Shown piece by piece: positions 26,075 to 36,100 of a stretch of 64,000 bases of DNA (positions are counted from its first letter, which is position 1; every line of letters begins with the position of its first letter). Under the pieces are notes generated by a model. That model searched no databases and was not told where the DNA came from. It saw nothing but the letters and a program-made list of their open reading frames with translations. The DNA comes from VGSG01 sp040756375. Lineage in GTDB: Bacteria; Desulfobacterota; Desulfomonilia; Desulfomonilales; Desulfomonilaceae. The DNA lies in contig JBFLZC010000019.1 in assembly GCA_040756375.1 (NCBI GenBank), forward strand, positions 42,348 through 106,347, written 5' to 3'. The position numbers and the translations under genes are program-made.

Positions 26075-27148
26075 ATGATATACGCGCTTATCATGGCCGG
26101 CGGAAGCGGAACTCGCTTTTGGCCGGAAAGTCGCAAGAACCGGCCGAAGCAACTCCTCAATATTGCCGGCCCAAAGAGCATGATCCGATTCACGGTGGAA
26201 CGTATTCTACCGGAAATACCCTTCGAGCGGATCATGGTAATAACCGGCGCGTCCCACGTCGATGAGATACGCAGCGAGCTGCCGGAGTTGAGCCCCGAAA
26301 TGATCGTTGCGGAGCCGTGGGGTCGCAATACTGCCGCGTGTATTGCTTTGGCCGCGTTTAAACTTCAAAAGGCAGATCCCGACGCGGTAATGGTGGTGCT
26401 CCCAGCGGATCACACTATAGGCAAGGAAGCGGCGTTCCTGGCCGCGCTCCGCCGCGGGGCTGAGGCACTCTCAAGGGGCGAATATCTGCTCACCTTCGGC
26501 GTGGTCCCCAGCCGGCCTGAAACAGGTTACGGATACATAAGGCTCGGGAAGGTCGCGTTCAGCGTGGGTCCTGACAAAGTTCATCAGGTTGATGCTTTCG
26601 TGGAGAAGCCCGATCTTGAAACCGCCCACCAGTACGTAGCTTCAGGAGATTACCTCTGGAATAGCGGCATGTTCGTGTGGAAGGTGTCCGACATTGCTCG
26701 CGCCATCGACAGGCACCTCCCGCGCCTGAGCACCGCAATCAAGTCAATCGCATCGGCTCTGAACACCCCTGAAGAGACCGAAGCCCTGCGCAGAGTGTAC
26801 CAGAGCCTTGAATCCATCTCCATTGACTACGGAGTCATGGAGAGAGCAGACAACGTGGTGTGCATTCCCATCGACGTAGACTGGAACGACGTGGGAAGCT
26901 GGGCAGCCGTGGTGGACCTCTGGCCGTCGGATAAAACCGGCAATGTCACGCGAGGACAAACGCTCTTCGTTGATAGCAAAAACTGTGTGGTCTCCTCGAA
27001 CCACCGGTTGGCAACCCTGATTGGAGTGGAAGACCTGATTGTGGTGGATACGCCCGACGCGTTGATGATCTGCCACAAGGACCGGGCTCAGGATGTGAGA
27101 CGCCTCCAGGAAATCCTCGCGGAGCAGGGATACGAAGATCTCCTCTGA
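26075..27148 (+). CDS. manC: Mannose-1-phosphate guanylyltransferase (cupin-less)
   Basis: The start is set at ATG 26075, giving 357 residues and the N-terminus MIYALIMAGGSGTRFWPESR; an upstream in-frame start at 26030 adds 15 odd residues. The signature continues with NRPKQLLNIAG. The sugar-binding part is FVEKPDLETAHQYVASGDYL followed by WNSGMFVWK. It makes GDP-mannose from mannose-1-phosphate and GTP. Many bacterial forms carry a C-terminal phosphomannose isomerase cupin; this one stops before it, and a matching cupin is found in the next gene. Confidence 0.92.
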   Translation: MIYALIMAGGSGTRFWPESRKNRPKQLLNIAGPKSMIRFTVERILPEIPFERIMVITGASHVDEIRSELPELSPEMIVAEPWGRNTAACIALAAFKLQKADPDAVMVVLPADHTIGKEAAFLAALRRGAEALSRGEYLLTFGVVPSRPETGYGYIRLGKVAFSVGPDKVHQVDAFVEKPDLETAHQYVASGDYLWNSGMFVWKVSDIARAIDRHLPRLSTAIKSIASALNTPEETEALRRVYQSLESISIDYGVMERADNVVCIPIDVDWNDVGSWAAVVDLWPSDKTGNVTRGQTLFVDSKNCVVSSNHRLATLIGVEDLIVVDTPDALMICHKDRAQDVRRLQEILAEQGYEDLL

Positions 27149-27245
27149 GGGCGGTTTAAGAACTTCAGACTGTTCACGGTCGGCAATCAGCGTTAGGGGA
27201 AGTTGCGCTAGGTCTTAGAATTGGTCGGGAAGGAGATTCTAGGGC

Positions 27246-28607
27246 ATGAGGATTGCCATCCTTGCGCCAATCGCGCAGCAAAGTCGTTGGCCACGGGAGA
27301 TCCTGTGGCAGCAGACGGTTTCTTTGCTCGCGGAGGGACTGATTCGTCGCGAGGTTGATGTCACGCTCTTTGGAAGCGCAAGTTCGCAGATAGGCGCAGA
27401 TGTGCGCGTGATGCCTCCGCGACCTTGCGAGGACGGCCAGGGCCTTGATCCCGCAGCCTGGGAATCTCTTCACATTAGCGAGCTTTTCGAACGAGCTCTA
27501 GACTTCGATCTGATCCATAATTGTCTTGGATTTATTCCACTCACCTATTCGGGCATGGTGGAGACGCCGGTTCTCACAAGCATTAGCGAATGGCCTGTGG
27601 AGACGGGCCTTCCTGTTTATCACAAATACAACCACCGATCGTATTACGTTTCCGTCAGCAACGCAGCTCGGTCTTCTGACCTCAGTTACGCGGCCACAAT
27701 TTATCCCGGCATCGACCTGGAAGCATTCCCCTTTCAGCAGCGTAGCGAAGACCTGCTCGCCTTCATCGGGCCTATCCATCCGGAGACAGGCGCTCGGGAA
27801 GCCATCGAGATCGCGCAACGCGTAGGCAAGACACTGGTGATCGCGGGGCTGAGTCACGATGAGGTTTATTTCCAGACGCAGGTGGAGCCATTTCTCGACG
27901 GCCCTGGAATAAAGTACTTGGGCGCGCTGGGGCCTCGAGAGAGAGCAGAGCTGCTGGGCAAAGCTATGGCTTTGCTATACCCGGTCAGCTTTGATGAACC
28001 CTTCAGCTTTTCCGTGATGGAAGCCAATGCGTGTGGCGCCCCCGCCATAGCCTTTGCCCGCGGGGCGATTCCGGAGCTCATCACCGACGGACGGAGCGGT
28101 TTTCTGGTCAAAGATGTGACTGAAGCCGTGGCCGCGGTGGACCGTCTCGACACCCTGTCACGCGCGGAGTGTCGGCGAGTGGCTGAAGAACGCTTTTCCG
28201 CAGATAGGATGGTACGGGACTACCACGAGGTTTATACTCGCATCGTGGAACAGACACGCCGGGAAGAGAGCCGTCCCTGGGGATATTATGAGGTTTTATC
28301 CGACAAACCGGATCATAAGGTGAAGCGGATTGTCGTGCATCCCGACAGCAAGATCAGCTTGCAGCTTCACCGGAAAAGGTCCGAGCGCTGGACCATTATC
28401 AGCGGCTCACCAATCGTCACCAGGGATGCGCAAGAAATTCGTCTTAACCCGGGGGACACCATCGAGATCCCGCTTGGCGCGAAGCACCGTGTCGCGAATC
28501 CGGGAACCGATCCGGTCGTGTTCATCGAGGTGCAAACCGGTGATTACTTTGGCGAAGACGACATAGAAAGATTCGAAGACGACTACGGAAGGCCCCTGAG
28601 CGAATAG
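27246..28607 (+). CDS. GT4 glycosyltransferase fused to a mannose-6-phosphate isomerase-type cupin
   Basis: A 453-residue fusion. Residues 1 to about 335 are a GT-B glycosyltransferase: an N-terminal MRIAILAPIAQQSRWPREIL and the donor-binding block PVSFDEPFSFSVMEANACGA with the usual E-x7-E spacing. From about residue 342 a type II phosphomannose isomerase cupin follows: RPWGYYEVLSDKPDHKVKRI, then SLQLHRKRSERWTIISG and PLGAKHRVANPG, with metal-binding His residues. The cupin is the part missing from the guanylyltransferase 98 bases upstream. The pair probably supplies and uses GDP-mannose for a surface polysaccharide. The acceptor is unknown. Confidence 0.87.
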   Translation: MRIAILAPIAQQSRWPREILWQQTVSLLAEGLIRREVDVTLFGSASSQIGADVRVMPPRPCEDGQGLDPAAWESLHISELFERALDFDLIHNCLGFIPLTYSGMVETPVLTSISEWPVETGLPVYHKYNHRSYYVSVSNAARSSDLSYAATIYPGIDLEAFPFQQRSEDLLAFIGPIHPETGAREAIEIAQRVGKTLVIAGLSHDEVYFQTQVEPFLDGPGIKYLGALGPRERAELLGKAMALLYPVSFDEPFSFSVMEANACGAPAIAFARGAIPELITDGRSGFLVKDVTEAVAAVDRLDTLSRAECRRVAEERFSADRMVRDYHEVYTRIVEQTRREESRPWGYYEVLSDKPDHKVKRIVVHPDSKISLQLHRKRSERWTIISGSPIVTRDAQEIRLNPGDTIEIPLGAKHRVANPGTDPVVFIEVQTGDYFGEDDIERFEDDYGRPLSE

Positions 28608-28755
28608 CCTTCGAACACGACTGCCGCTTCCGGTTCCGAATCGCGCACGAAGGTGCGAATCCTGGCAAAGCCAGCAAGACTCTTAGGTTTGGCTCACCAG
28701 CCTTCTTCTAATTGCTGAAATACATTGAGACTTTTGATAAAAGGGGCGGTGTGTT

Positions 28756-29007
28756 GTGCCGGTAATCGCACGATTCGATGGAATCACGATTATCATCCAA
28801 TATGATGATCACAACCCACCGCATGTTCATGTGCGCTATGCCGAGCATCGAGCGACAATCACAATAGGTGAGGGTCGAGTAGGGTCGGGAGATTTACCAA
28901 AGTCCATTGAACGAAAGGCCCTGCACAAAGAACACAAGGAAGCTTTGCTAAGCGCGTGGCTGAGAATGAGCGCCCACCAAGAGGTGAGAATAGGGGACGA
29001 GGGTTGA
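28756..29007 (+). CDS. DUF4160 protein
   Basis: An 83-residue protein from GTG 28756. It begins MPVIARFDGITIIIQYDDHN and contains PPHVHVRYAEHRATI, the DUF4160 core. A DUF2442 gene starts four bases after its stop. DUF4160/DUF2442 pairs occur widely and are often suspected to be toxin-antitoxin-like modules, without proof. No ribosome site is obvious near the GTG. Confidence 0.75.
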   Translation: MPVIARFDGITIIIQYDDHNPPHVHVRYAEHRATITIGEGRVGSGDLPKSIERKALHKEHKEALLSAWLRMSAHQEVRIGDEG

Positions 29008-29011
29008 GACG

Positions 29012-29506
29012 ATGCCGGACATAACCAAAGTAGAGCCGCGAGACGACTATATGCTTTATGTGGAATTTGAGGACGGGGCCTCGGGAATTCTCGACATGAA
29101 ACCTCATATGTGGGGGCCCGTTTTTCAGCCTTTATTCGACCGGTCCTTCTTCGAGCAAGTGCGCGTTGACAAAGACATGGGAACCATAGCGTGGCCCAAC
29201 GGGGCGGATCTGTGCAGCGACGTGATCTACTACGAGGTGATCGGCCGCAAGACGGAAACTCAGCAGCGTCTCGAGGGTGCTTCATTGCTTGGCCGTGACG
29301 TCAAAAAAGGACCCATCACGGTGCGGGATAAAGCCACCGCGTGTCTTCCTGCCGGCGCTCCCGCGTTGTCGATTCCAGCATCGCGCGCCCCAAGGAAAAA
29401 AACCGCAAAGAGGCCGAATAGCAAACAAGAGGGCCGGGCGCGGCCCTCTTCGGTATTATCCGATCGGACGCCCAAGCATTTCCGTCTTGCACTACTGCAT
29501 CAGTGA
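29012..29506 (+). CDS. DUF2442 protein with an atypical C-terminal extension
   Basis: The first 80 residues are DUF2442 (MPDITKVEPRDDYMLYVEFE, then MKPHMWGPVFQPLFD and IAWPNGADLCSDVIYYE). The family usually ends there. This frame runs on to 164 residues with a Lys/Arg/Ala/Pro-rich tail that reads through the hairpin at 29427-29450 and overlaps the end of the convergent AsmA gene. The tail may be translated but meaningless, or the result of a lost stop codon. It is probably co-transcribed with the DUF4160 gene. Confidence 0.68.
   Translation: MPDITKVEPRDDYMLYVEFEDGASGILDMKPHMWGPVFQPLFDRSFFEQVRVDKDMGTIAWPNGADLCSDVIYYEVIGRKTETQQRLEGASLLGRDVKKGPITVRDKATACLPAGAPALSIPASRAPRKKTAKRPNSKQEGRARPSSVLSDRTPKHFRLALLHQ
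29427..29450 (-). terminator. Hairpin between converging genes
   Basis: AAGAGGGCC and GGCCCTCTT form a nine-base-pair stem with a six-base loop. On the minus strand it is followed by GTTTGCTATTC, so it could terminate the AsmA gene, whose stop is 40 bases upstream. It lies inside the plus-strand DUF2442 frame. Confidence 0.5.
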
Positions 29507-32500
29507 CTTCAGGCGGGCGGCGGTCTGTTTGTCCAGCGCTGCTTCCAGTACCGGAATGACCTTGGAATCACCGGGAGGCCCCTGAATTCTAAAAATCGCG
29601 GTTACCGGGGCTTTCACCGGCGCTTCCGAAGCGTCCGGTTGTCCTTCTTTGCCGGGAACTGAGATCCCGAGACGTTTGAGCTCCTTGTCCAGTCCTGTGA
29701 TTTTCAGCAAACCTTCGTGCTTCTTCATGAGATCTTTTGCTCCGGGAATCTGTCCCAGAGCATCGGATGGAAGTAACATCGTATGCACGCCGACCAGCAG
29801 ATTGAAATTCAGAGGCGACAGACCGATGCCGCCAATGACCCCCATCCCCAAGTTTGGCCCTTTGAGCGCCAGGTTCTCCGTGGTTGCTTTGCCTCCTTTG
29901 AATTGGAAATCGCCGGTCAGAGACTTGTAAACAAGGCCTTCCTCCGTTCGACCTGCCTGCGCAGGATCGAGAGCCGTTCCCGCAAGGAGTCTCACTTGGT
30001 CGAGTAACAAGCCGGCCTTTCCCAGCTTGATCTTGCCCTCGCCCATGCTTAATGAAACGCTGCCGTTCAAAGTGGGCAGAGATGCGACTTGATGAAGTTC
30101 GCCTTTGACCGTGAAAGCGCTCTCCAGGAGCCCCTGGGCATGACCGTTGATTTGCGGCAACACCAGCGAATCTCCACGGACTTCAATCGCGCCGTTTATA
30201 CCTTCCAAACGCCATGAGGCCTTAGTAGGACGGTAAGATAACCCGAGAAGCTGAACGGACCCATGAGGTAAAACACCTCCCGGCGACGGCTTCAGAGTAA
30301 GGCTGGCTTTCACGGGCCCGGCAAGTCCTTGCCCGGCTGTGGGTATGTACCGCAGCAAGCTGTTGATATCAGTCTGTTCAAGCCGGAGCGAGAGGCTCCC
30401 GAAGCTGCCCTGCGCATCTATCAGCTCACCTTGGCCGCTCATTTTGACTCCCGGCAAGGTCAGAGTGCCTTCGTCCAGAGTCAAATTCTTTTGAGCAAGT
30501 CGGCCCGCAGCTGTCAATTTCCCCGCGACCCCCGCGGGCTTCCTGAAACTATCCTTGTGCCGAAGATCGAGATTTCCCAGGGGTGCATCCAGACGCCAAG
30601 ACATCCGTCCCGCGGTCCCATCGAACGCTGCTTCCCCTGTTGTATGGCCTTCTACCTTGAAATCTTGACCAAGATAACTAGTCAGCAAGGACAGAGCTCG
30701 ACCGCCGATCAGCGCTGTGGCACGCAGACCGATTTTCGGTTCACTTGAGCCAATGCCTGTCAAATTGCCGCGGACCACGAGCATGTCCCGCGCGTCTTTT
30801 TCATCCCTGAGACCGACCCGTAGGTCCTTGAAATCAATTCTGCTCCCGTGCACCGAGAGGCCCGAATCCGCTTGAATACGCGACAAGGGCAACCAAGGCG
30901 CGACCGCGGAAAGTCTTAGAGCAGGATGAGTTACTTCGACACGCGCCTGACCTTGGAATTGGGTGTTCTTCCGCTCCGCCCCGTTTGCCGGGATCAAGGT
31001 GCCTTTGATGCCGAGCGCGCCTTTTTGCCCCGGCTCCTTTCTCAGATACGTCCACGAGATATCAGAGGGAGTCAGATCGCCGGACAGATCAAGCTGCAAA
31101 CGGTCCGTTTTGCCCGTAACCTTGCCGCGCACCGGTATGATCTTCGCGATCCGGAGATCCGCCGGAACTTGAACTCCTAACCCACGCAGCCAGCTCGGAT
31201 CGAAAGACGCGCCGGCCTCCAGATCGAGGGACCGTTCGTCCGAAAACGGCCTATTCACCTTCCCTTTTATGGCCGCGAGCCGTTGGCCGCGGGAGAGCTC
31301 CGCGTTATGTACTTCCAGAAGCTCCGGTTCCAGTGTGAACGCAGAACGTACGTGCAGGGGTTTGCCCACCACCGCAAGCTTTCCGGCAGGCGCGCCGTTC
31401 TCAAGATTCAGAGATCCTTTGATACGCCACGCTTCGGACCCGTTCCAATCGCCTTCAAACGAGCCTTGGAACTCGCCCGCGTTTCGGTCCAGAGGAAGAG
31501 CCTCGGGCAAGATCTCGGCGAGCTCTTTCAACGGCATGGGCCTGACCTCGCCTTTCCAGCGCAAATTGTCAATTCCCGAGTAAGGGGGCTTGGCCAGCAG
31601 CGTTCCGCTGACAGCGATCCCGCCCGATCCCGCGGCAGTGGGCGTGATTTCCGCACGAAAGTCCATCGCGTCGCGCTGGGACTTGTTCACGTCCAATCCA
31701 GCATCAATCTTGACCTTTTTGAACGCGGCTAGTTTGTCAGCCCAAGCAGGCACATAAGGTTTGAGATTGGAGATGCTCAGCGATTCTACGAGGACACGGA
31801 GCTCTCCCTGCTCCACGCGGGAATAATCAGGAGCGGTCGCGAACCATCCGCTCAGCTTCGCGGGCTCTTTCATGGCCGTATCAGGGCCCAGATAGAATCC
31901 GCATTCAATCTTGATCGGCTGGTTCGCAGTATCCTGCTTCAGCGAGCCGCCAATGCCGCGCAGAACAGTTTCGGCCTTATCTCTCGAGTCTTGATGACCC
32001 TGAGCAATTCTTAGGTTGCCTTCGGAAAACGTGAGGTTCTTGATCGTCAGAATCGATCCACGTCTTTGATCGGTGGCCGACCCAGCAGGAGCAGCCGCGG
32101 CAGATTCCTGCGGCTGCGCAACAGATTCGGGCTGCTTTTCTTTGACGGTATCCGCGGTGCCAACAGACGCGGGCGCCGGGCCTGGCGGCTGAGGGGATCG
32201 GTCGGAAGACGATCCACTCAACGTGACGGAGAACCGCTCAATTGAAGCCGAATCGATCGCAAACTCTCTTTGGAGCAGCGACATCAACCTTGGTTTCAGA
32301 ACTACCTTTTCCGCTGAAAACAGAGGTTGTCCTTCAGTCGTTTGGACAGAGACGCCGGCCACAGTGACGCTTACCAAAGTGGGAAGCGCAGCAGAAACTT
32401 TCACCGGTCCCAAAACAACCTTCCGACCGGTTGCTCGCTCAAGCTCCTGTTCAACCCTTGCACGGATCAGGTCGGTTTCCGGCAGAAGGAAGATCAGGAC

Positions 32501-32569
32501 GGCCGCTCCGGCGAGAATGACGGCCGCAGCAGCAAGTCCTATTAAAAAGATCCGAAAGACAATACGCAT
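29492..32569 (-). CDS. AsmA-family protein
   Basis: A 1025-residue protein anchored by one N-terminal membrane segment (IGLAAAAVILAGAAVLIFLL), followed by LIRARVEQELERATGRKVVL and GPVKVSAALPTLVSV, the AsmA N-terminal pattern. A Pro/Ala/Ser-rich linker is at about 135-170. The long remainder has repeating amphipathic beta strands, as in AsmA/TamB-type proteins, which bridge the periplasm and are thought to carry phospholipids between membranes. The C-terminal part has LNFNLLVGVHTMLLPSDALG, as in the AsmA C-terminal region. No operon partner is obvious. Confidence 0.85.
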   Translation of the reverse strand: MRIVFRIFLIGLAAAAVILAGAAVLIFLLPETDLIRARVEQELERATGRKVVLGPVKVSAALPTLVSVTVAGVSVQTTEGQPLFSAEKVVLKPRLMSLLQREFAIDSASIERFSVTLSGSSSDRSPQPPGPAPASVGTADTVKEKQPESVAQPQESAAAAPAGSATDQRRGSILTIKNLTFSEGNLRIAQGHQDSRDKAETVLRGIGGSLKQDTANQPIKIECGFYLGPDTAMKEPAKLSGWFATAPDYSRVEQGELRVLVESLSISNLKPYVPAWADKLAAFKKVKIDAGLDVNKSQRDAMDFRAEITPTAAGSGGIAVSGTLLAKPPYSGIDNLRWKGEVRPMPLKELAEILPEALPLDRNAGEFQGSFEGDWNGSEAWRIKGSLNLENGAPAGKLAVVGKPLHVRSAFTLEPELLEVHNAELSRGQRLAAIKGKVNRPFSDERSLDLEAGASFDPSWLRGLGVQVPADLRIAKIIPVRGKVTGKTDRLQLDLSGDLTPSDISWTYLRKEPGQKGALGIKGTLIPANGAERKNTQFQGQARVEVTHPALRLSAVAPWLPLSRIQADSGLSVHGSRIDFKDLRVGLRDEKDARDMLVVRGNLTGIGSSEPKIGLRATALIGGRALSLLTSYLGQDFKVEGHTTGEAAFDGTAGRMSWRLDAPLGNLDLRHKDSFRKPAGVAGKLTAAGRLAQKNLTLDEGTLTLPGVKMSGQGELIDAQGSFGSLSLRLEQTDINSLLRYIPTAGQGLAGPVKASLTLKPSPGGVLPHGSVQLLGLSYRPTKASWRLEGINGAIEVRGDSLVLPQINGHAQGLLESAFTVKGELHQVASLPTLNGSVSLSMGEGKIKLGKAGLLLDQVRLLAGTALDPAQAGRTEEGLVYKSLTGDFQFKGGKATTENLALKGPNLGMGVIGGIGLSPLNFNLLVGVHTMLLPSDALGQIPGAKDLMKKHEGLLKITGLDKELKRLGISVPGKEGQPDASEAPVKAPVTAIFRIQGPPGDSKVIPVLEAALDKQTAARLKSLMQ

Positions 32570-32632
32570 GAACTATTCCACTAGGGGCCGCACAAACTTG
32601 ACAGACTCAATCTTGTTGAGTCCGGGTAGCGC

Positions 32633-33016
32633 TCAATAGGTTTCATCGCCCTGGTCACCGTCGGTGGATTTCCTCCCACCGTTGATCGTGACGAGCGCGG
32701 CCTTAGAGCGTCCGAGCCTTCTCTTGAAGTTCTCCAGAGCCTGAAGGAGGTCGAAATCCCTGACGCCTTCCCACAGATCCGAATTCTTTCGTCGCCCCAT
32801 CTCCGCGGCCACGAAGAGGTTGAGTTCCGGGTCTTGACCCAGGCCCGCGAGTATCAGCTCGCGAGGCGAGCCATCCAAGCCCTGGACTGTTCGAACCAGC
32901 ACATATTCGTTACCTTCCAGTCGAATGTACACTTGTTTTGGACCCCTGGGAGGCTTTCCCGTTCTCGTTTGATCGCGACCCAGGCGGATTGTCTCAGAGA
33001 TCCCAATGCATTGCAA
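32633..33016 (-). CDS. Conserved-looking hypothetical protein
   Basis: A 127-residue protein that I do not assign to a named family. The middle reads KQVYIRLEGNEYVLVRTVQG and ELILAGLGQDPELNLFVAAE, which looks like a folded, conserved segment rather than a chance frame; the ends are charged and may be disordered. The start is unsure and the first 25 residues could be dispensable. It lies 64 bases upstream of the AsmA gene on the same strand and diverges from the dikinase-like gene. Confidence 0.55.
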   Translation of the reverse strand: MQCIGISETIRLGRDQTRTGKPPRGPKQVYIRLEGNEYVLVRTVQGLDGSPRELILAGLGQDPELNLFVAAEMGRRKNSDLWEGVRDFDLLQALENFKRRLGRSKAALVTINGGRKSTDGDQGDETY

Positions 33017-33137
33017 TCTCCGTCATTGCTGTTCCGCGGCCTGCTCTGCCCGTCTCGGTGCAGTGGCTTTCTCTTGCGGTCCATTGGCCAATCCATTACT
33101 CTTGAACTGTAAAGAAAGTAGACAGCAGGGCTGCACG

Positions 33138-36100
33138 GTGGACTCACGCCAGCTCATACGGCAGATCAGCCAAAAAGAACCACTCAATCCCTATCAGATT
33201 GCGGGCATGGCAGCGGTTCTGGACCGCTCCCAAGTTGCATTTGACGACCACACCGTTCTCGAAGTGGAAGCTCTCAATACCGTGCTCATGGTCCTGGATC
33301 GGACCGGAGAGGACGCGTCGGTCTATCTCATCGACTTTCGGCAGTCCGATTCCCACGTGATGCTTTTTCCCCGATTCCCACGAGAACGGCTGGATGTGCT
33401 TCTCCATCTCACTTCGCTTGAAGGTCGGCGCCAGGCAATTGCCGAAAACCTGGTCCCGGTGCTCTACGAAATCCCCAATTGGCTCGATCTTGTCCGAACT
33501 CTTTCCCGGTACGTGCTGGAACGTGATGACGAAGCCCTGCGTGGTCAGCTTGCAGACGTGATGGAGATCACCTTCTCATACCTCTTTGCCGCGATTCGCC
33601 AGCCTTTCGATCAGGATGCGCGGCTCGAAGCTGAATACTCGCTCGCCCGCCTGATAGAGAGCATCTTCAAGTCCGCTTCAGAAGAAGCTCTCCCGCAGTA
33701 CACGCCTTTTGTGGAGCGGTCGCTCGACTTTCTCCTCCGGCAGGTTTTTATCCATCCGGTGAATCCTCTGGAACGACGTATCCTGGAGATCGCAGGCATA
33801 CGGGCTGCCCTGAAAAAGCGATCGGACGACGTGAGGCACCGGATCGCGCCGAGCCTCGACAAATTAATGGCCCAGGCGCTCATAACCACCTTGTTCACCC
33901 TCGCGGCTATACCGTCCGACCTGGCGGATGACCTGCGCCGCGACGCATCCTCGGCAGACTTCCCAGGCCGTGACAGATTCGAGAAAGAAATCCTTCAGCC
34001 GATTAGCGGTCGAGGGCCCGAAGAAATCGAGCGCCGCCGTTTGAACTTGGAAGCCATTGTAGAGGAAGCCCCAGGAGCCGATCCCGAGGAACTCATTACA
34101 AGTCTCGCCTTTGTGAAGAGCCTGGATGACGAATGGCGAGGCATCCTGAGCGCTTTCGAGGACATGGTCGAAGCAGTCCCTTCACAGCTCCAGATCGCAT
34201 TTGCAGAGATTCTGGTAGTCCAGATCCTCAGTATTGATAAACTGGAAATCAAGCAGCTCCTCGTTGACGGCCTGTGCAGAATCGTGCTGCGCCTCGAGAA
34301 GACCCGCAAGCAGGCATCCCGGGACCTGGTGAATCTCTTCGCCACGCTTTTCCTGGACTCGGCCTATTCATCCCAGGAGACGCCTCGAGTGGTTTCTTGT
34401 CTCAAAGCTGTGGAATCTCTTGGGGTCACTTTGGGCCGACATGGGTACTTTCTTATGGCTGAGGAGCTCATCGATCGGCTCGTATCAAGGCCACTGATTC
34501 AGCCGCAAGAAAAACGCTATACCGTGGAAGACGACGACACGGGCGAGCCCTTGGTTTTGGCCGAGGACGCGGCAGCCATCCAAGCCCACGTGCAGCATGT
34601 CAAGAGCCTCATAGCGATCATAGCGTCCAATCCCAGGGTCATGCACCGGCTCATCCCGTACCTCATCATCCAGATGGAATTCGCGGGAGCCAGACTGTGC
34701 GACGAGGACCTGATTCAGTATTGGATCTCGTCTCTGTTGAGAGCCAATTCGTCTGTGACACATTTTCTGATCCGGACCCTTGTCAAGGCGATTCCCTATT
34801 CTTTCAAAGATATCGGGCCACTCGACACACTGAGACTCACCGCGGCCGGTCTGGCCAAAGAGCTCGCCAACCGCGGTGTCCGGCCCATCGGCAATTTCCT
34901 GGGAAAGCTCAGGGGTGACATTCATTGGCGGGGGAGCGTGGAAAACTTCTATTTCACGCAGGGGATCCTCAAGTACCTGGCCACGGGTGAGCCCGAGGCC
35001 ATCTCAGAGTGGATGCCTCGCGAGTCCATGCCTTACTTAAGCATGGACCAGTGGTGCTCGCCTCAGGAGGCGGAGGGCATCGGCTATCTGTGTCGGCGAA
35101 TTTTCGAGGATTACAAGCTATCCGCGGAGGAGAAGAACGGGTTTGCTAGTTTAATCCGAGTGGATACCGCGCGGTACCGAGAAAATGAAGAATGGCCCGA
35201 ATTCTCCCGGAGAGTGGTCCTTGACGTGTTGGATCTGCTCAAAGGTCTTCATGCCAAGTACTTCATTACGAGGCAGGATCTATCGGGGACGACCATTGAC
35301 CAGGATCTGGTCAGATTCGGCCGCATCATAGATGAAAGGGCACATATCAAGGAAACCTACCTCACGCCGGATATCACCGAGGCCATGCCCGCTGCAGTGA
35401 CTCTCACGGACGGAGCGGAAGACTACGTGAGGGAAATGGAGCGCATCAGTCGGGATCATCCGGGCACGCCCATAGTACTCCGAGCCAAGAAAGCCGGTCA
35501 CGCGTACGCGCAGAAGGCCACTTACATCGAGGAGCACTTTGAGGCGTTCAACAAAGATCTGACCCTGGAGTCACTCCAAGAGACCATTGCTTCCAGCATA
35601 AGCAACACTCATTTTGCTGAAATCACCGTCGAGAACCTTCCCAGTGCGCTCATATTCCTCGATAGCTTAGTGCGCGGCCTCGCGGTGAACGGGCATTCGA
35701 GCTACTACCTGCTCCAGGCCGGGAGAGACCTCGCGCAGGCGGGCGCCCTGGGGATGACTTTCGACAAAGTGAGAGACCTCCTCAGGGTGATCAAGAGAGA
35801 GCTGGACGACATCTACGCGTTTTATCGACAGGTATTTGAGCCGCCATTTGACGCCTTCGTTGCCGCGTGCCCCATGGACCGGCTGCCGCGCAAGCTCAAG
35901 AATCTGACCACGCTCAAGGAGATCCCGGATTCGGACTTCTTCAGGAACTACCTCAAAACCCTTTACATATCGGACCTCCAGGCTCGTGACGGGAACCTTC
36001 GAGTTTTAGAAACATTTGTGGACAAGGTGGAGCTGTTTCTGAATCAGAGATTGGCCGAATCGAGTAGGCCCGTTGCTCCGCTGCCTGATACTGCCGGGCC

